A stretch of 57,469 nt of DNA from a bacterium. GTDB taxonomy: Bacteria > Patescibacteriota > Minisyncoccia > Minisyncoccales > CG1-02-41-26. Under the pieces are notes generated by a model. It saw only the letters and a list, made by a program, of their open reading frames with translations, was not told the DNA's origin and made no database searches. The position numbers and the translations under genes are program-made. Every line of letters starts with the position of its first letter. The first letter of the stretch is position 1. The DNA lies in NCBI GenBank assembly GCA_030648255.1, contig JAUSHZ010000005.1:1-57469 (forward strand), written 5' to 3'. Of this stretch, positions 19,234-28,696 are shown piece by piece.

Positions 19234-20280
19234 ATGACAAAAAAAGCTTTAGTCACCGGGATTACCGGACAAGACGGTTCCTATTTAGCCGAATTTTTAT
19301 TGGAAAAGGGCTATGAAGTGCATGGCTTGAAGAAAAGGTCTGCTTCTCCAAATGAAGAAAGGATAAGCCATATAAAAAGCGATAATTTTTTCTTGCATTA
19401 CGCTGATTTAACTGATGGAGGTAATTTATTAAGAATTATAAAACAAGTTGAGCCTGATGAAATTTACAATTTAGCTGCTCAAAGCCATGTGGCTATTTCT
19501 TGGGATATTCCAGAATACACAATTAATACCGATGGATTAGGGGTTGTGAGGATATTAGAAATTATAAGGGCCTTGGGGCTTGAGAAAAAAACCAAGTTTT
19601 ACCAGGCCTCTACCAGCGAATTATTTTCGGGTAAACTAGGAGAAGCGCCCCAAAATGAAGAAACTATTTTACAGCCCCAAACGCCTTATGCTTTAGGTAA
19701 ATTGTTAGGTTTTTGGGCGGTGCGGGTGTATAGAAAGGCGTTTGGCATTTTTGCTTGTAATGGTATTTTATCTAATCATGAAAGCCCAAGAAGGGGGCAG
19801 GATTTTGTTACGAGAAAAATTGCTAAGGCAGCTGCTAGAATAAGCTTAGGTTTACAGGACACTGTTTATTTGGGAAATTTAAATGCTAAAAGAGACTGGG
19901 GCCATGCTAAGGATTACGTTGAAATGATGTGGCTTATGCTCCAGCAAGAAACTCCTGATGATTTTATTATTTCTAGCGGTAAATCAAGGTCAGTGAGAGA
20001 TTTTTGCGAAATCGCTTTTAGCAAGGTTGGCATTGATTTAGCGTGGCAAGGGGAAGGGATTAATGAAAAAGGAATAGATAAAAAAACCAATAAAGTTGTT
20101 GTAGGAGTTGACCCAAAGTTTTTTAGGCCATCCGAAGTCGAGGCATTAGAAGGCAATCCAAGTAAAGCAAAAGAAAAGCTTGGCTGGACTCCTAAAATAA
20201 CTTTTGAGCAGTTAGTTCAAGAAATGGTTTCTTTTGAATTAAAAGAAGCAGAAAAAGAAATTTCACTAAAGAAGCAATAA
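19234..20280 (+). CDS. gmd: GDP-mannose 4,6-dehydratase
   Basis: KALVTGITGQDGSYLAEFLLEKGYEVHGLKKRSAS; NHESPRRGQDFVTRKI; LGNLNAKRDWGHAKDYVEMMWLMLQ. Confidence 0.93.
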   Translation: MTKKALVTGITGQDGSYLAEFLLEKGYEVHGLKKRSASPNEERISHIKSDNFFLHYADLTDGGNLLRIIKQVEPDEIYNLAAQSHVAISWDIPEYTINTDGLGVVRILEIIRALGLEKKTKFYQASTSELFSGKLGEAPQNEETILQPQTPYALGKLLGFWAVRVYRKAFGIFACNGILSNHESPRRGQDFVTRKIAKAAARISLGLQDTVYLGNLNAKRDWGHAKDYVEMMWLMLQQETPDDFIISSGKSRSVRDFCEIAFSKVGIDLAWQGEGINEKGIDKKTNKVVVGVDPKFFRPSEVEALEGNPSKAKEKLGWTPKITFEQLVQEMVSFELKEAEKEISLKKQ

Positions 20281-21299
20281 TGAAAGTCCATATTCTATTT
20301 CCATTTCAAGAAGGGCCAAAAGGAGGGGGAGGAAACCAATTCCTTAAAGCTTTGAAGTATAGCTGGCAAAGCTCTGGTGTTTATGAAGAAAGTATCGAAA
20401 AAGCCGATGTTATTTTATTTAATAGCCACCAATGGCTCAAAAAAGCCATGGAAATTAAAAAGAGGTTTCCAAGTAAAATTTTTATTCATAGAATAGATGG
20501 GCCCTTGCGAACTTACAGGCCAAAAGAAGCTTTTTTTGACAAGCTTATTTTTAAAGCCAATAGGTTTGTGGCTGATGGCACTGTGTGGCAATCAAAATGG
20601 TCGCAAAGGGAGAATAAAAAGTTATTTAAATACCAATGTCAAAATGAAACAGTAATTTATAACGCTCCAAACGAGCAAATTTTTAACAAAAAAGAAAAAA
20701 CAGAATTCAAAAAAAATAACAAAGTAAAAATTATTGCTGTTTCTTGGTCTGTGGGCGTTTTAAAGGGGTTTGATATCTATAAATTTTTAGATGAAAATTT
20801 AAATTTCAAAAAATATCAAATGGTTTTTGTTGGAAGAAGCCCTATTAAGTTTAAAAATATTGAAATGATTGAGCCAGTTACTCATCAAAAATTGGCTGAA
20901 ATTTTAAAGAAAAATGATATTTTTATTTCGGGAAGCAAAATTGAATCTTGCTCCAATGCTTTAATTGAAGCTTTGAACTGCGGGCTTCCTTGTTTGGCTT
21001 TTAACTCTTCAAGCAATCCGGAGATTGTTGGACGGGGTGGGGAGTTGTTTAGTAGCGAAAAAGACCTTTTATTTAAAATAGATAAAATAGCTAACAACTA
21101 CTTAAATTATCAAAAAAATCTGCCAGTTTTTTCTTTAAATAAGATTTCCGGCGATTATTTTGATTTTGCCAACAAAATTTTTCAGGACAGCCAAAGCGGT
21201 TTTCATATTCCTCGCGAAGTTGGCGTTTCAGCCAGAATGTCTTTTGCTTTAAATTATTTTTATGTTTATTTCAAAAAATTATTTAACAAAATACATTAA
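20280..21299 (+). CDS. Glycosyltransferase (GT-B/GT4-like)
   Basis: GPKGGGGNQFLKALK; FISGSKIESCSNALIEALNCGLPCLAFNSSSNPEIVG. Confidence 0.75.
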   Translation: MKVHILFPFQEGPKGGGGNQFLKALKYSWQSSGVYEESIEKADVILFNSHQWLKKAMEIKKRFPSKIFIHRIDGPLRTYRPKEAFFDKLIFKANRFVADGTVWQSKWSQRENKKLFKYQCQNETVIYNAPNEQIFNKKEKTEFKKNNKVKIIAVSWSVGVLKGFDIYKFLDENLNFKKYQMVFVGRSPIKFKNIEMIEPVTHQKLAEILKKNDIFISGSKIESCSNALIEALNCGLPCLAFNSSSNPEIVGRGGELFSSEKDLLFKIDKIANNYLNYQKNLPVFSLNKISGDYFDFANKIFQDSQSGFHIPREVGVSARMSFALNYFYVYFKKLFNKIH

Positions 21300-21897
21300 G
21301 CAATCACCGCATCGAAATTGCTTGGAAGAATACCTAAAAGAAGAGCTACCAAAATTAGAAGGCAGTGTTTTAGATGCTGGCTCGTCAAGCAGAAGATACG
21401 ACTGGCTTTTAAAACAAAAACCAGTGGCTATTGATATTGTTGAAAATAAAGAAAAAGGGGTTGTGTTTGGAGATGTAAATAACTTGCAGTTTCCCGAAAA
21501 TTCATTTGACAACATAATTTGTTTGGAAGTTTTTGAGTATTTAACCACGCCCCAAAAAGCAATCAATGAAATTTATAGAGTTTTAAAACCGGGCGGAAAA
21601 CTGATTTTATCTTGCCCTTTTATGTATAAAACTCATCAAGACCGACTGCGCTATACAAAAGAATTTTGGGAAAAAGAACTGCTTGGAAAGTTTTCCCAAA
21701 AAGAAATAAAGCCAATTGGTAATTTTTATACTATTATTTTAGATATAATTCGGGGCAAAATTGCCAAATTAAAATTTAAACCAATAAAGTATGTTTTATA
21801 CTTGCCTTATTTGTTTTTGGTTTTATTTGTTCCCTTATCAAGGCTATCCAAAGACACAGCCTATATTTCCGGCTACTTTATAATCGCTAAAAAATAA
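21262..21897 (+). CDS. Methyltransferase type 11-like
   Basis: VLDAGSSSRRYDWLL...AIDIVENKEKGVVFGDVNNLQFPENSFDNIICLEVFEYLTTPQKAINEIYRVLKPGGKL. Confidence 0.85.
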   Translation: MFISKNYLTKYIKQSPHRNCLEEYLKEELPKLEGSVLDAGSSSRRYDWLLKQKPVAIDIVENKEKGVVFGDVNNLQFPENSFDNIICLEVFEYLTTPQKAINEIYRVLKPGGKLILSCPFMYKTHQDRLRYTKEFWEKELLGKFSQKEIKPIGNFYTIILDIIRGKIAKLKFKPIKYVLYLPYLFLVLFVPLSRLSKDTAYISGYFIIAKK

Positions 21898-21898
21898 T

Positions 21899-22594
21899 AT
21901 GCAAAAGGTAATTTTTAGAATTGATGATATTGGGGCAAGTACTAAGCAGTTTGAGCAGTATGGTCGATTTATAATTGGCAATTTTTGGTTTTTAAAAACA
22001 ATATGGCCATTTAAAAAGTGGGGGCCATATAAAGAGTTAACTGCAAAAGAGTGGACAGAATTTTTAAAAATTTTTGAACAAAAAAACATTAAACCCATAA
22101 TAGCTGTTACTGCTTGCTGGGTGGAAAAAAATAGCGAGTTAACGCCATTTCCTCAAAAGTTTCCAGAAGAAGCTAACATATTGAAGCAAGCTTTTTTAAA
22201 TGGTAAAGTAGAGATAGCTAATCATGGCTTAACGCATTGCGTAGTTGGTAAACATTTGCCAAAATTTTGTGGATCAAACAGGAAATATCATCGGGAATTT
22301 TGGCCAGACCTGAATCAATCAACCCACAACGAGCATATTATGAAATCTCAAGAAATTTTAGAAAATTATTTCCAAAAGCCAATAACTATTTTTGTGCCAC
22401 CAGGAAATGTCTGGAGCTATAAAACCTATTTGGCTCTGGCTAAAACTAATATTAAAAAAGTAATGTCTGGGCGATATATGGCAGATAGTAAAGAACCAAT
22501 GCATTTAATTGAGTTTGTTGGCGATCAAAAAAGTTTTTTTATTTGTCATGACAGAGATTTAAAAAATAAAATGTTAAACTATCATTATGTCTGA
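21899..22594 (+). CDS. Polysaccharide deacetylase-like protein
   Basis: VIFRIDDIGAS; EIANHGLTHC; FVPPGNVW. Confidence 0.6.
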   Translation: MQKVIFRIDDIGASTKQFEQYGRFIIGNFWFLKTIWPFKKWGPYKELTAKEWTEFLKIFEQKNIKPIIAVTACWVEKNSELTPFPQKFPEEANILKQAFLNGKVEIANHGLTHCVVGKHLPKFCGSNRKYHREFWPDLNQSTHNEHIMKSQEILENYFQKPITIFVPPGNVWSYKTYLALAKTNIKKVMSGRYMADSKEPMHLIEFVGDQKSFFICHDRDLKNKMLNYHYV

Positions 22595-23558
22595 AAAATT
22601 ACGAAAAATTTTAGTGGTTGGGGGAGCGGGCTATATTGGCAGTAGCGTTGTGGGAGCGTTAGAAGAAAGAAAGCTGCCTTTTACAGTTTATGACCATCTT
22701 TTATACGAGCGTCAATATTTGAAGCCCGTGGATTTTATCTCTGGTGATATCCGAGACACTGAGAAATTGGCGAAAATATTACCTGAGTTTAGCCATGTGA
22801 TTTGGCTGGCTGCTATTGTGGGCGATACAGCGTGCCAGGTTAATCCGTCTTTGTCTGTGGCGATTAATCAAGAGTCAGTTAAGTGGCTAGCCGATCATTT
22901 TGATGGCCGAATTATTTTTATGTCCACTTGCTCTGTTTATGGGCAGTATGACCAAATTGCCGATGAGTCTTCGCCCCTAAATCTTTTGTCGCTTTATGCT
23001 AAAACAAAGCATCAAGCAGAACAATATTTGCAAGGGAAAAATCATCTTATTTTCCGATTGGGTACTGTTTACGGCCTTTCTGATACACATTATTGCCGCT
23101 TGAGAATGGATTTGGTGGTAAATTTTATGACAGCCAGCGCTATTACCAAAGGCAAGTTGCAAGTGTTTGGCGGTGAGCAGTGGAGGCCTTTAGTGCACGT
23201 AAAAGATGTGGCCAAAGTAATTGTTGATAATTTGGAGAATGACGCTTGTGGTATTTATAATTTAGCCACAGCTAATTCTCAAATGAAAGATTTGGCGGCT
23301 CAGGTAAGCAGAATTACGGGGTGCGATATTGAATTGGTTAAGCAGAAGTTTGAGGACCAGCGTAGCTATAAAGCCAGCATAGAAAAAATAAAAAAAGCTG
23401 GTTTTTTGGAAAGATTGGAGAATATTCGCGATGTAGAATATGGTATCACTGAAATTACCAACCTTATTAATTCCAATCGGATTAAAGATATCCACAACGA
23501 CCTTTATTTCAACGACCGCTATTTAGCTAATCTTTTTAAAAATGGAAAATTCTTTTGA
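22587..23558 (+). CDS. Nucleoside-diphosphate-sugar epimerase (SDR)
   Basis: KILVVGGAGYIGSSVVGALEER; STCSVYG; YAKTKHQAEQYL. Confidence 0.85.
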   Translation: MSEKLRKILVVGGAGYIGSSVVGALEERKLPFTVYDHLLYERQYLKPVDFISGDIRDTEKLAKILPEFSHVIWLAAIVGDTACQVNPSLSVAINQESVKWLADHFDGRIIFMSTCSVYGQYDQIADESSPLNLLSLYAKTKHQAEQYLQGKNHLIFRLGTVYGLSDTHYCRLRMDLVVNFMTASAITKGKLQVFGGEQWRPLVHVKDVAKVIVDNLENDACGIYNLATANSQMKDLAAQVSRITGCDIELVKQKFEDQRSYKASIEKIKKAGFLERLENIRDVEYGITEITNLINSNRIKDIHNDLYFNDRYLANLFKNGKFF

Positions 23559-24000
23559 AAAACCAAATTTGATTAAAGGCGGGCTAGCCATAGATGAAAG
23601 AGGGCAAATAGTTTTTGCTAATGATTTTGATTTTAAGGGTGTGAAACGTTTTTATATGGCCGAAAATTTTTCTTCTGAAACTATTCGCGGTTTTCACGGC
23701 CATCTTAAAGAAGCCAAATATGCTTTGGCGGTTTCAGGAACAGCTTTAATAGTGCTATCCTCAATGGATAATGCCGAAAAGCCAAGCAAAAACAGCGAAG
23801 TTTATCGTTTTGTTTTATCAGCTAAAAAGCCCGAAATTCTTTATATCCCCCCACATTATGCTAATGGCATGCGATCTTTGGAAAAAAACACCAGAATTAT
23901 CTTTTTTTCTACTACTTCAATGGAAGAAGCCAAAGAAGATGATTTTCGCTTTCCTTGGGACTATTGGGGGAAAGAAGTTTGGGAAATTAAAAATTTTTAA
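23542..24000 (+). CDS. WxcM-like/FdtA-like sugar isomerase (cupin)
   Basis: DERGQIVFANDFDF..VKRFYMAENFSSETIRGFHGHLKEAKYALAVSGTALIVL; IPPHYANGMRSLEKNTRIIFFST. Confidence 0.7.
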   Translation: MENSFEKPNLIKGGLAIDERGQIVFANDFDFKGVKRFYMAENFSSETIRGFHGHLKEAKYALAVSGTALIVLSSMDNAEKPSKNSEVYRFVLSAKKPEILYIPPHYANGMRSLEKNTRIIFFSTTSMEEAKEDDFRFPWDYWGKEVWEIKNF

Positions 24001-24009
24001 ATTTTCATT

Positions 24010-24891
24010 ATGCAGAAGAAAGTTTTAATTTTGGGAGCTGGGGGCATGCTTGGGGGCGCTGTTTACGATGTTTTAAAAGATAAATACCAGCTGGTTTTGA
24101 CAGTTAGAAAATCAGCAGAAATTGATTTATTGGAAAAAGCTTATGGGGAAATAGCTAATCATCAAGTGGAAGAATTTGATGTAAATTTTATCTATCAGGA
24201 TTACTACAATAAAAAAGGATATTTCGGCGATTACTTTTCAGCTTTTCTTAAAAAAATCAACGAAGTTGATTATATAATAAATGCCATTGGCATTACTATT
24301 CCTTTTTCTTTGGAGAATCCCTTAATGACTTTTTTTATTAACAGCGCTTTCCCTTTTATTTTGCAAGGAGCTTTTAATGAGCGTTTAATACACATAACAA
24401 CTGACTGCGTCTACAATGGTAAAGAAGGATTCCCTTATAACGAACTTTCCCCTAAAAGCGCAGTGGATTTATATGGCTTGAGTAAAAGTTTGGGCGAGCC
24501 AACAGAATGTTTAACCTTGAGAACTTCTATTATTGGGCGAGAAATGGCAGGATTTACCGGGCTTTTAGAATGGTTTTTACAGCAAAATGGAAAAACTATT
24601 AATGGCTTTTCGGGGCACTTTTGGAATGGCGTTACCACTAAGCAATTTGGCAAAATTTGTGGCCAGATTATTGAAAGCCCTGATATTTTTTTGAAAAAAG
24701 GCATTTACCATATTTTTTCTAATACTGTTTCTAAATATGAAATGCTTTTAAAATTAAAAGAAAAATACAAAGTGAATTGTGAAATCATTCCCGAAGAGAG
24801 CAACAAGCTTAACCGCACTTTAAGCACTATTTATCCTTTGTGCGGCCAGCTTAAAGTGCCTTCTTTCGATGAAATGTTAAAAGAATTATAA
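24010..24891 (+). CDS. RmlD-like dTDP-4-dehydrorhamnose reductase family protein
   Basis: KVLILGAGGMLGGAVYDVL; ITTDCVYNGKEG; DLYGLSKSLGE. Confidence 0.8.
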   Translation: MQKKVLILGAGGMLGGAVYDVLKDKYQLVLTVRKSAEIDLLEKAYGEIANHQVEEFDVNFIYQDYYNKKGYFGDYFSAFLKKINEVDYIINAIGITIPFSLENPLMTFFINSAFPFILQGAFNERLIHITTDCVYNGKEGFPYNELSPKSAVDLYGLSKSLGEPTECLTLRTSIIGREMAGFTGLLEWFLQQNGKTINGFSGHFWNGVTTKQFGKICGQIIESPDIFLKKGIYHIFSNTVSKYEMLLKLKEKYKVNCEIIPEESNKLNRTLSTIYPLCGQLKVPSFDEMLKEL

Positions 24892-24902
24892 AATAAAAAT
24901 AT

Positions 24903-25700
24903 ATGGATTTTTATCGCAAATTTGTTCAATTATTGTTTTTGCCGATTTTTTTAAAACCCTTCTTTAAAAAAGAAGTTGGCGCTGAGTATGGGGTGGGCTT
25001 TTCCAAGAAATGCAAGCTTTTACTGCAAATTTACCGCATTAAAAGAAATGTGCAAACAGCCTCTTCTCCTTATGAGCATGTCCAAATGGTTACCGAAATT
25101 CTTAAAACTCCGCGAGCTCAAGAAGGAAGGGTGGCAGAGTGTGGCTGTTATAAAGGCGGGAGTACTTGTAGCTTGTCTTTGGCTTGTTCTTTAACTGGCC
25201 GCAAATTGATTATTTTTGATTCTTTTTGTGGCTTGCCAGACCCAGCCCCTGATGATAAGGTGCACCATTGCCCCCATATTAACAAGACTCCTGTTTATGC
25301 TAAAGGTGATTATTCAGGCAGTTTAGAGGAGGTAAAAAATAATATTAAAAAATATGGTTGTATTGATGTGTGCGAGTTTGTAGAGGGATACTATGAGCAA
25401 ACAATGCCTGGCTTTGCCGCTAATTTTAAGGGAAAGTTTGTCTTTATCTTTTTGGATGTTGACTTAAGAAATTCTTTAGAGGATTGTATTCGTTTTCTTT
25501 GGCCTTTTTTGCAAAACGGGTGTATGTTGTTTACTCACGAAGCTCCGCACCTAGAAATGTCTGCTTTATTCTTTGACCAAGCTTGGTGGCGAAACAATTT
25601 TCAATCAAACATACCCGGCCTTATCGGGGCGGGAAGCGGCACGGCTTTTCATCCAAGCTTTGGCACGCCGATTGGATACACAATTAAATCAAAAATTTAA
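24903..25700 (+). CDS. TylF/MycF-family methyltransferase
   Basis: VAECGCYKGGSTCSLSLACSLTGRKLIIFDSFCGLPDP; FIFLDVDLRNSLEDCIRFLWPFLQNG. Confidence 0.82.
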   Translation: MDFYRKFVQLLFLPIFLKPFFKKEVGAEYGVGFSKKCKLLLQIYRIKRNVQTASSPYEHVQMVTEILKTPRAQEGRVAECGCYKGGSTCSLSLACSLTGRKLIIFDSFCGLPDPAPDDKVHHCPHINKTPVYAKGDYSGSLEEVKNNIKKYGCIDVCEFVEGYYEQTMPGFAANFKGKFVFIFLDVDLRNSLEDCIRFLWPFLQNGCMLFTHEAPHLEMSALFFDQAWWRNNFQSNIPGLIGAGSGTAFHPSFGTPIGYTIKSKI

Positions 25701-25712
25701 TTTTTTAAATCT

Positions 25713-26531
25713 ATGGCCCCTCAACCCTTAATAACAATTTGCATTACCCATTTTAATGATGTGGAATTTATTCTAAACACTTTGTATTGTCTGCAAAAGC
25801 TTACTCAAAATCCATACAAGGTGATTATCAGGGATAACAATGCAAAAAAGAAAAACTATTTAAAACTTAAACAGGGTATTTCTAATTATGAAAATGTGGA
25901 GCTTTATCGGGCAGAAAATTTTAAATTAAAGGGCAGTATTGGGCATGGCACAGCTTTAAATGATTTAGTGGAAAAAATTGATACGCCTTTCGGGTGTCTT
26001 TTTGACGCGGATTTTACTTTTTTAAGAAAGAATTGGGACGCAACTTTAATGAGTCGCTTAAATGATAAAGTAAAAATTATCGGCACCCAGATTTCTCGCA
26101 AAGGAGTGGAAGACTTTCCTTTTATGGTGGGTATGCTTTTTGAAACAAAAGTGCTTAAAGAATTAAATGTAGATTTTCGCTCGCGCGACTTAGAAAAGGG
26201 CGAGGACACGGGATGGGAGCTGAGAGGCAAATATTTAAATGCGGGTTGGGAGGCTAAGGTTATTGAATTAAAGAATTCTCGTTTTTATAAAGACGGCCCT
26301 TTTAAGGATTTTCTGGGCGTGGGAGAATATTACTTAGACGGCGATTACGAGCATATTTTGGGCTCTCATTTTTCTAGAGGCTCTTTTTTGGGAGCGGCTA
26401 AATATACTAAAAATACTTCTTTTATTTATCGCCTTCCTGCGATTGGCAAATTTTTTAGAAAGCAAAGAGGCAAGAGAGATAAAAAGCGCTGGATAGAACT
26501 ATGCTATAACATAGTCCAAAAACAGACTTAA
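25713..26531 (+). CDS. GT2-like glycosyltransferase
   Basis: ITICITHFNDVEFILNTLYCLQKLTQNPYKVIIRDNNA; CLFDADFTF. Confidence 0.75.
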   Translation: MAPQPLITICITHFNDVEFILNTLYCLQKLTQNPYKVIIRDNNAKKKNYLKLKQGISNYENVELYRAENFKLKGSIGHGTALNDLVEKIDTPFGCLFDADFTFLRKNWDATLMSRLNDKVKIIGTQISRKGVEDFPFMVGMLFETKVLKELNVDFRSRDLEKGEDTGWELRGKYLNAGWEAKVIELKNSRFYKDGPFKDFLGVGEYYLDGDYEHILGSHFSRGSFLGAAKYTKNTSFIYRLPAIGKFFRKQRGKRDKKRWIELCYNIVQKQT

Positions 26532-26532
26532 T

Positions 26533-27549
26533 ATGCCTTCCCAACTATTCGCAGAAAATTATCTTGAAAAGCTATCCCAATGCCCTTATTGCTCTTCTGG
26601 AGATTTATTTTTTTTATTGCAGGCGTCCGATAGATTAGGGGAAAAACCCGGCATATTTTATCTTGAAAAATGCAGGCATTGTGCTTTGGTGTTTCAAAAT
26701 CCTCGCGTCAGAGAGGAAAATATCTCTTTTTATTACAACATTGGCCCTTACGCTTTTTTGCCATTAGCTTCAAAAGAAGAAGAAAAATCTGGTTTTTGGC
26801 AACAGATTCAAAAAAGAACCTTAATTGAACATTTTGGCTATTCTACAGGAAAGAAAAATTCCCTTCTTTATTTATTAACATTTCCGTTTAAAAGAATTTT
26901 AAAGATTAAATCTTTTCCAGATTTCAAGAAGCAGGGGAATCTTCTGGAGATCGGCTGTTCAAATGGCGATTTTCTTCTTCAGCTTAAGACCTTAGGCTGG
27001 AAAGTGAAGGGAATTGAAATGGCTGAGGCAAGCTCGGATTTTGGCAGAAATATAAGAGGCCTTGATATTGAAAATAAAAGAATAGAAGAATGCTCTTTTA
27101 AGAATCAAGAGTTTGACGCAATTGTGCTGAGAATGGTTTTAGAGCATCTTTATCAGCCTTTTGATAGCTTGAAAGAAATTACCGCTTGGCTGAAAAAAGA
27201 TGGCCAGCTGGTGTTTTCTATCCCATACTTTAACGGATTTGAATTCCAGCTGTTTAAAAGTTATTCTTATGGGCTCCAGTTGCCCACTCATATTACTTTT
27301 TTTAATAAAAAAATTATCAAGGAGGTTTTGGAAAATTTGGGTTATCAAAAGATAAAATTTTACCATCACTTTTTTGAAAGAGATATTGTGGCTTCCGCCG
27401 AATATAAATATCAAGACTTGGGCAAGTATTGGTGGAAAGTTATTGCTCGCAATAAGGCAATAAGAACGTTTGTTATTAAGCCATTTGTTATACTACTTTC
27501 ACTATTTGGCAAAACAAGTCGAGTAACTATTTATGCCCAAAAAAATTAA
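26533..27549 (+). CDS. Class I SAM methyltransferase with N-terminal zinc-ribbon-like motif
   Basis: CPYCSSGDLFFL...CRHCALVFQNPR; LLEIGCSNGDFLLQLKTLGWKVKGIEM; LRMVLEHLYQP. Confidence 0.82.
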   Translation: MPSQLFAENYLEKLSQCPYCSSGDLFFLLQASDRLGEKPGIFYLEKCRHCALVFQNPRVREENISFYYNIGPYAFLPLASKEEEKSGFWQQIQKRTLIEHFGYSTGKKNSLLYLLTFPFKRILKIKSFPDFKKQGNLLEIGCSNGDFLLQLKTLGWKVKGIEMAEASSDFGRNIRGLDIENKRIEECSFKNQEFDAIVLRMVLEHLYQPFDSLKEITAWLKKDGQLVFSIPYFNGFEFQLFKSYSYGLQLPTHITFFNKKIIKEVLENLGYQKIKFYHHFFERDIVASAEYKYQDLGKYWWKVIARNKAIRTFVIKPFVILLSLFGKTSRVTIYAQKN

Positions 27550-27584
27550 ATACTATACCAAAAGATTATAATTCAAAAAAATAG

Positions 27585-28688
27585 TTGAATATGAAAATCG
27601 GATTTATTATTGAGAGAAATGTTTATTTTCGGACATTCGGCCCGGTTATTGAAGAAGCCATTAAAAAAGGCCATCAAGTTTTTTGTTTACACAACTACAG
27701 CCAACCCAGGGGTGGCTCCAAGGGCTATCAGTTTCCCGATATAAGCCAAACGCCAAAATTTAAAAATGGACAAGTTATTCCCCTGGATTATAAAACAGAA
27801 GACGATCTTATTAAAAAAGTTCTTGAAAGCAATATTCAGGCAGTTGTTTCTTTAGATTTTTTTGCAATTTATCTATTAACCAGGAATAGGTTAAAAGAAA
27901 AAGGAGTCTTTTGGGTAGCTCTGCAGAGCGGGTTTGATAGCTTGGCTGCGTGCTCGGAGTTTTTGAAATGTCCAGATAAATTTTTTATTTTTTCCCGCAA
28001 TGGTTTTTGGGTAACAGACCAAGCAGCTCTTCCAAGCCGATCAGTAATAAAAAAAGAATTAGGTATACCAGAAGACAAAAAGGTAGTTCTGCTGTTTCCC
28101 TTCCCTTTTGGCTCAAGTAAAAAGACATTTTGGACAAGATATATTTATGGAACAAGGTTTTTTAGTAAAGAAAACGATTTTGAGGTGACCAAAGCGATTA
28201 AAGAATTTTGTTTGAAAAACAACGGATTTTTATTGGTTAAATCGCGCAAAAAAGAACCAACAAAAAGATACTTAAGCAAGGTGGCGGATAAAATTTTATT
28301 TGATGAAGAATTTTATCCCTCAACCACTTTAAAATGTTTTGCTATAGCTGATATTTTTTTCAGCTTTTATTCAACTGGCGTAATGGAATCAGCCATAATG
28401 GGGGTGAGTAATGTTTGCATCTCACCCGATGAAAAGGATTGGGTTGATTTGCAAAATCCTTTATTTAAAGCTATTTCAGAAGAAAAAAAGCTTTTTCATT
28501 GGCCAGGCGTTTCTTATAAGCAAACTGTCATGGAGATTATTAAAAATTTACCGCAAAAGAAAATTAGCGATTTTCCTTTTAATAAGCAAGAACAAATCAA
28601 ATACTTGCAAAAATTCGCTAATGGGAAAGTAGAAAATATAGCTGAAAATATTGTGTTGGAAATTGAAAAAATGATTAAAAAAGAGTAG
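27585..28688 (+). CDS. Putative surface-carbohydrate biosynthesis protein (GT-B-like)
   Basis: GFIIERNVYFRTFGPVIEEAIKKGHQVFCL; FFSFYSTGVMESAIMGVSNVCISPDEKDW; context. Confidence 0.5.
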   Translation: MNMKIGFIIERNVYFRTFGPVIEEAIKKGHQVFCLHNYSQPRGGSKGYQFPDISQTPKFKNGQVIPLDYKTEDDLIKKVLESNIQAVVSLDFFAIYLLTRNRLKEKGVFWVALQSGFDSLAACSEFLKCPDKFFIFSRNGFWVTDQAALPSRSVIKKELGIPEDKKVVLLFPFPFGSSKKTFWTRYIYGTRFFSKENDFEVTKAIKEFCLKNNGFLLVKSRKKEPTKRYLSKVADKILFDEEFYPSTTLKCFAIADIFFSFYSTGVMESAIMGVSNVCISPDEKDWVDLQNPLFKAISEEKKLFHWPGVSYKQTVMEIIKNLPQKKISDFPFNKQEQIKYLQKFANGKVENIAENIVLEIEKMIKKE

Positions 28689-28696
28689 GATAAACT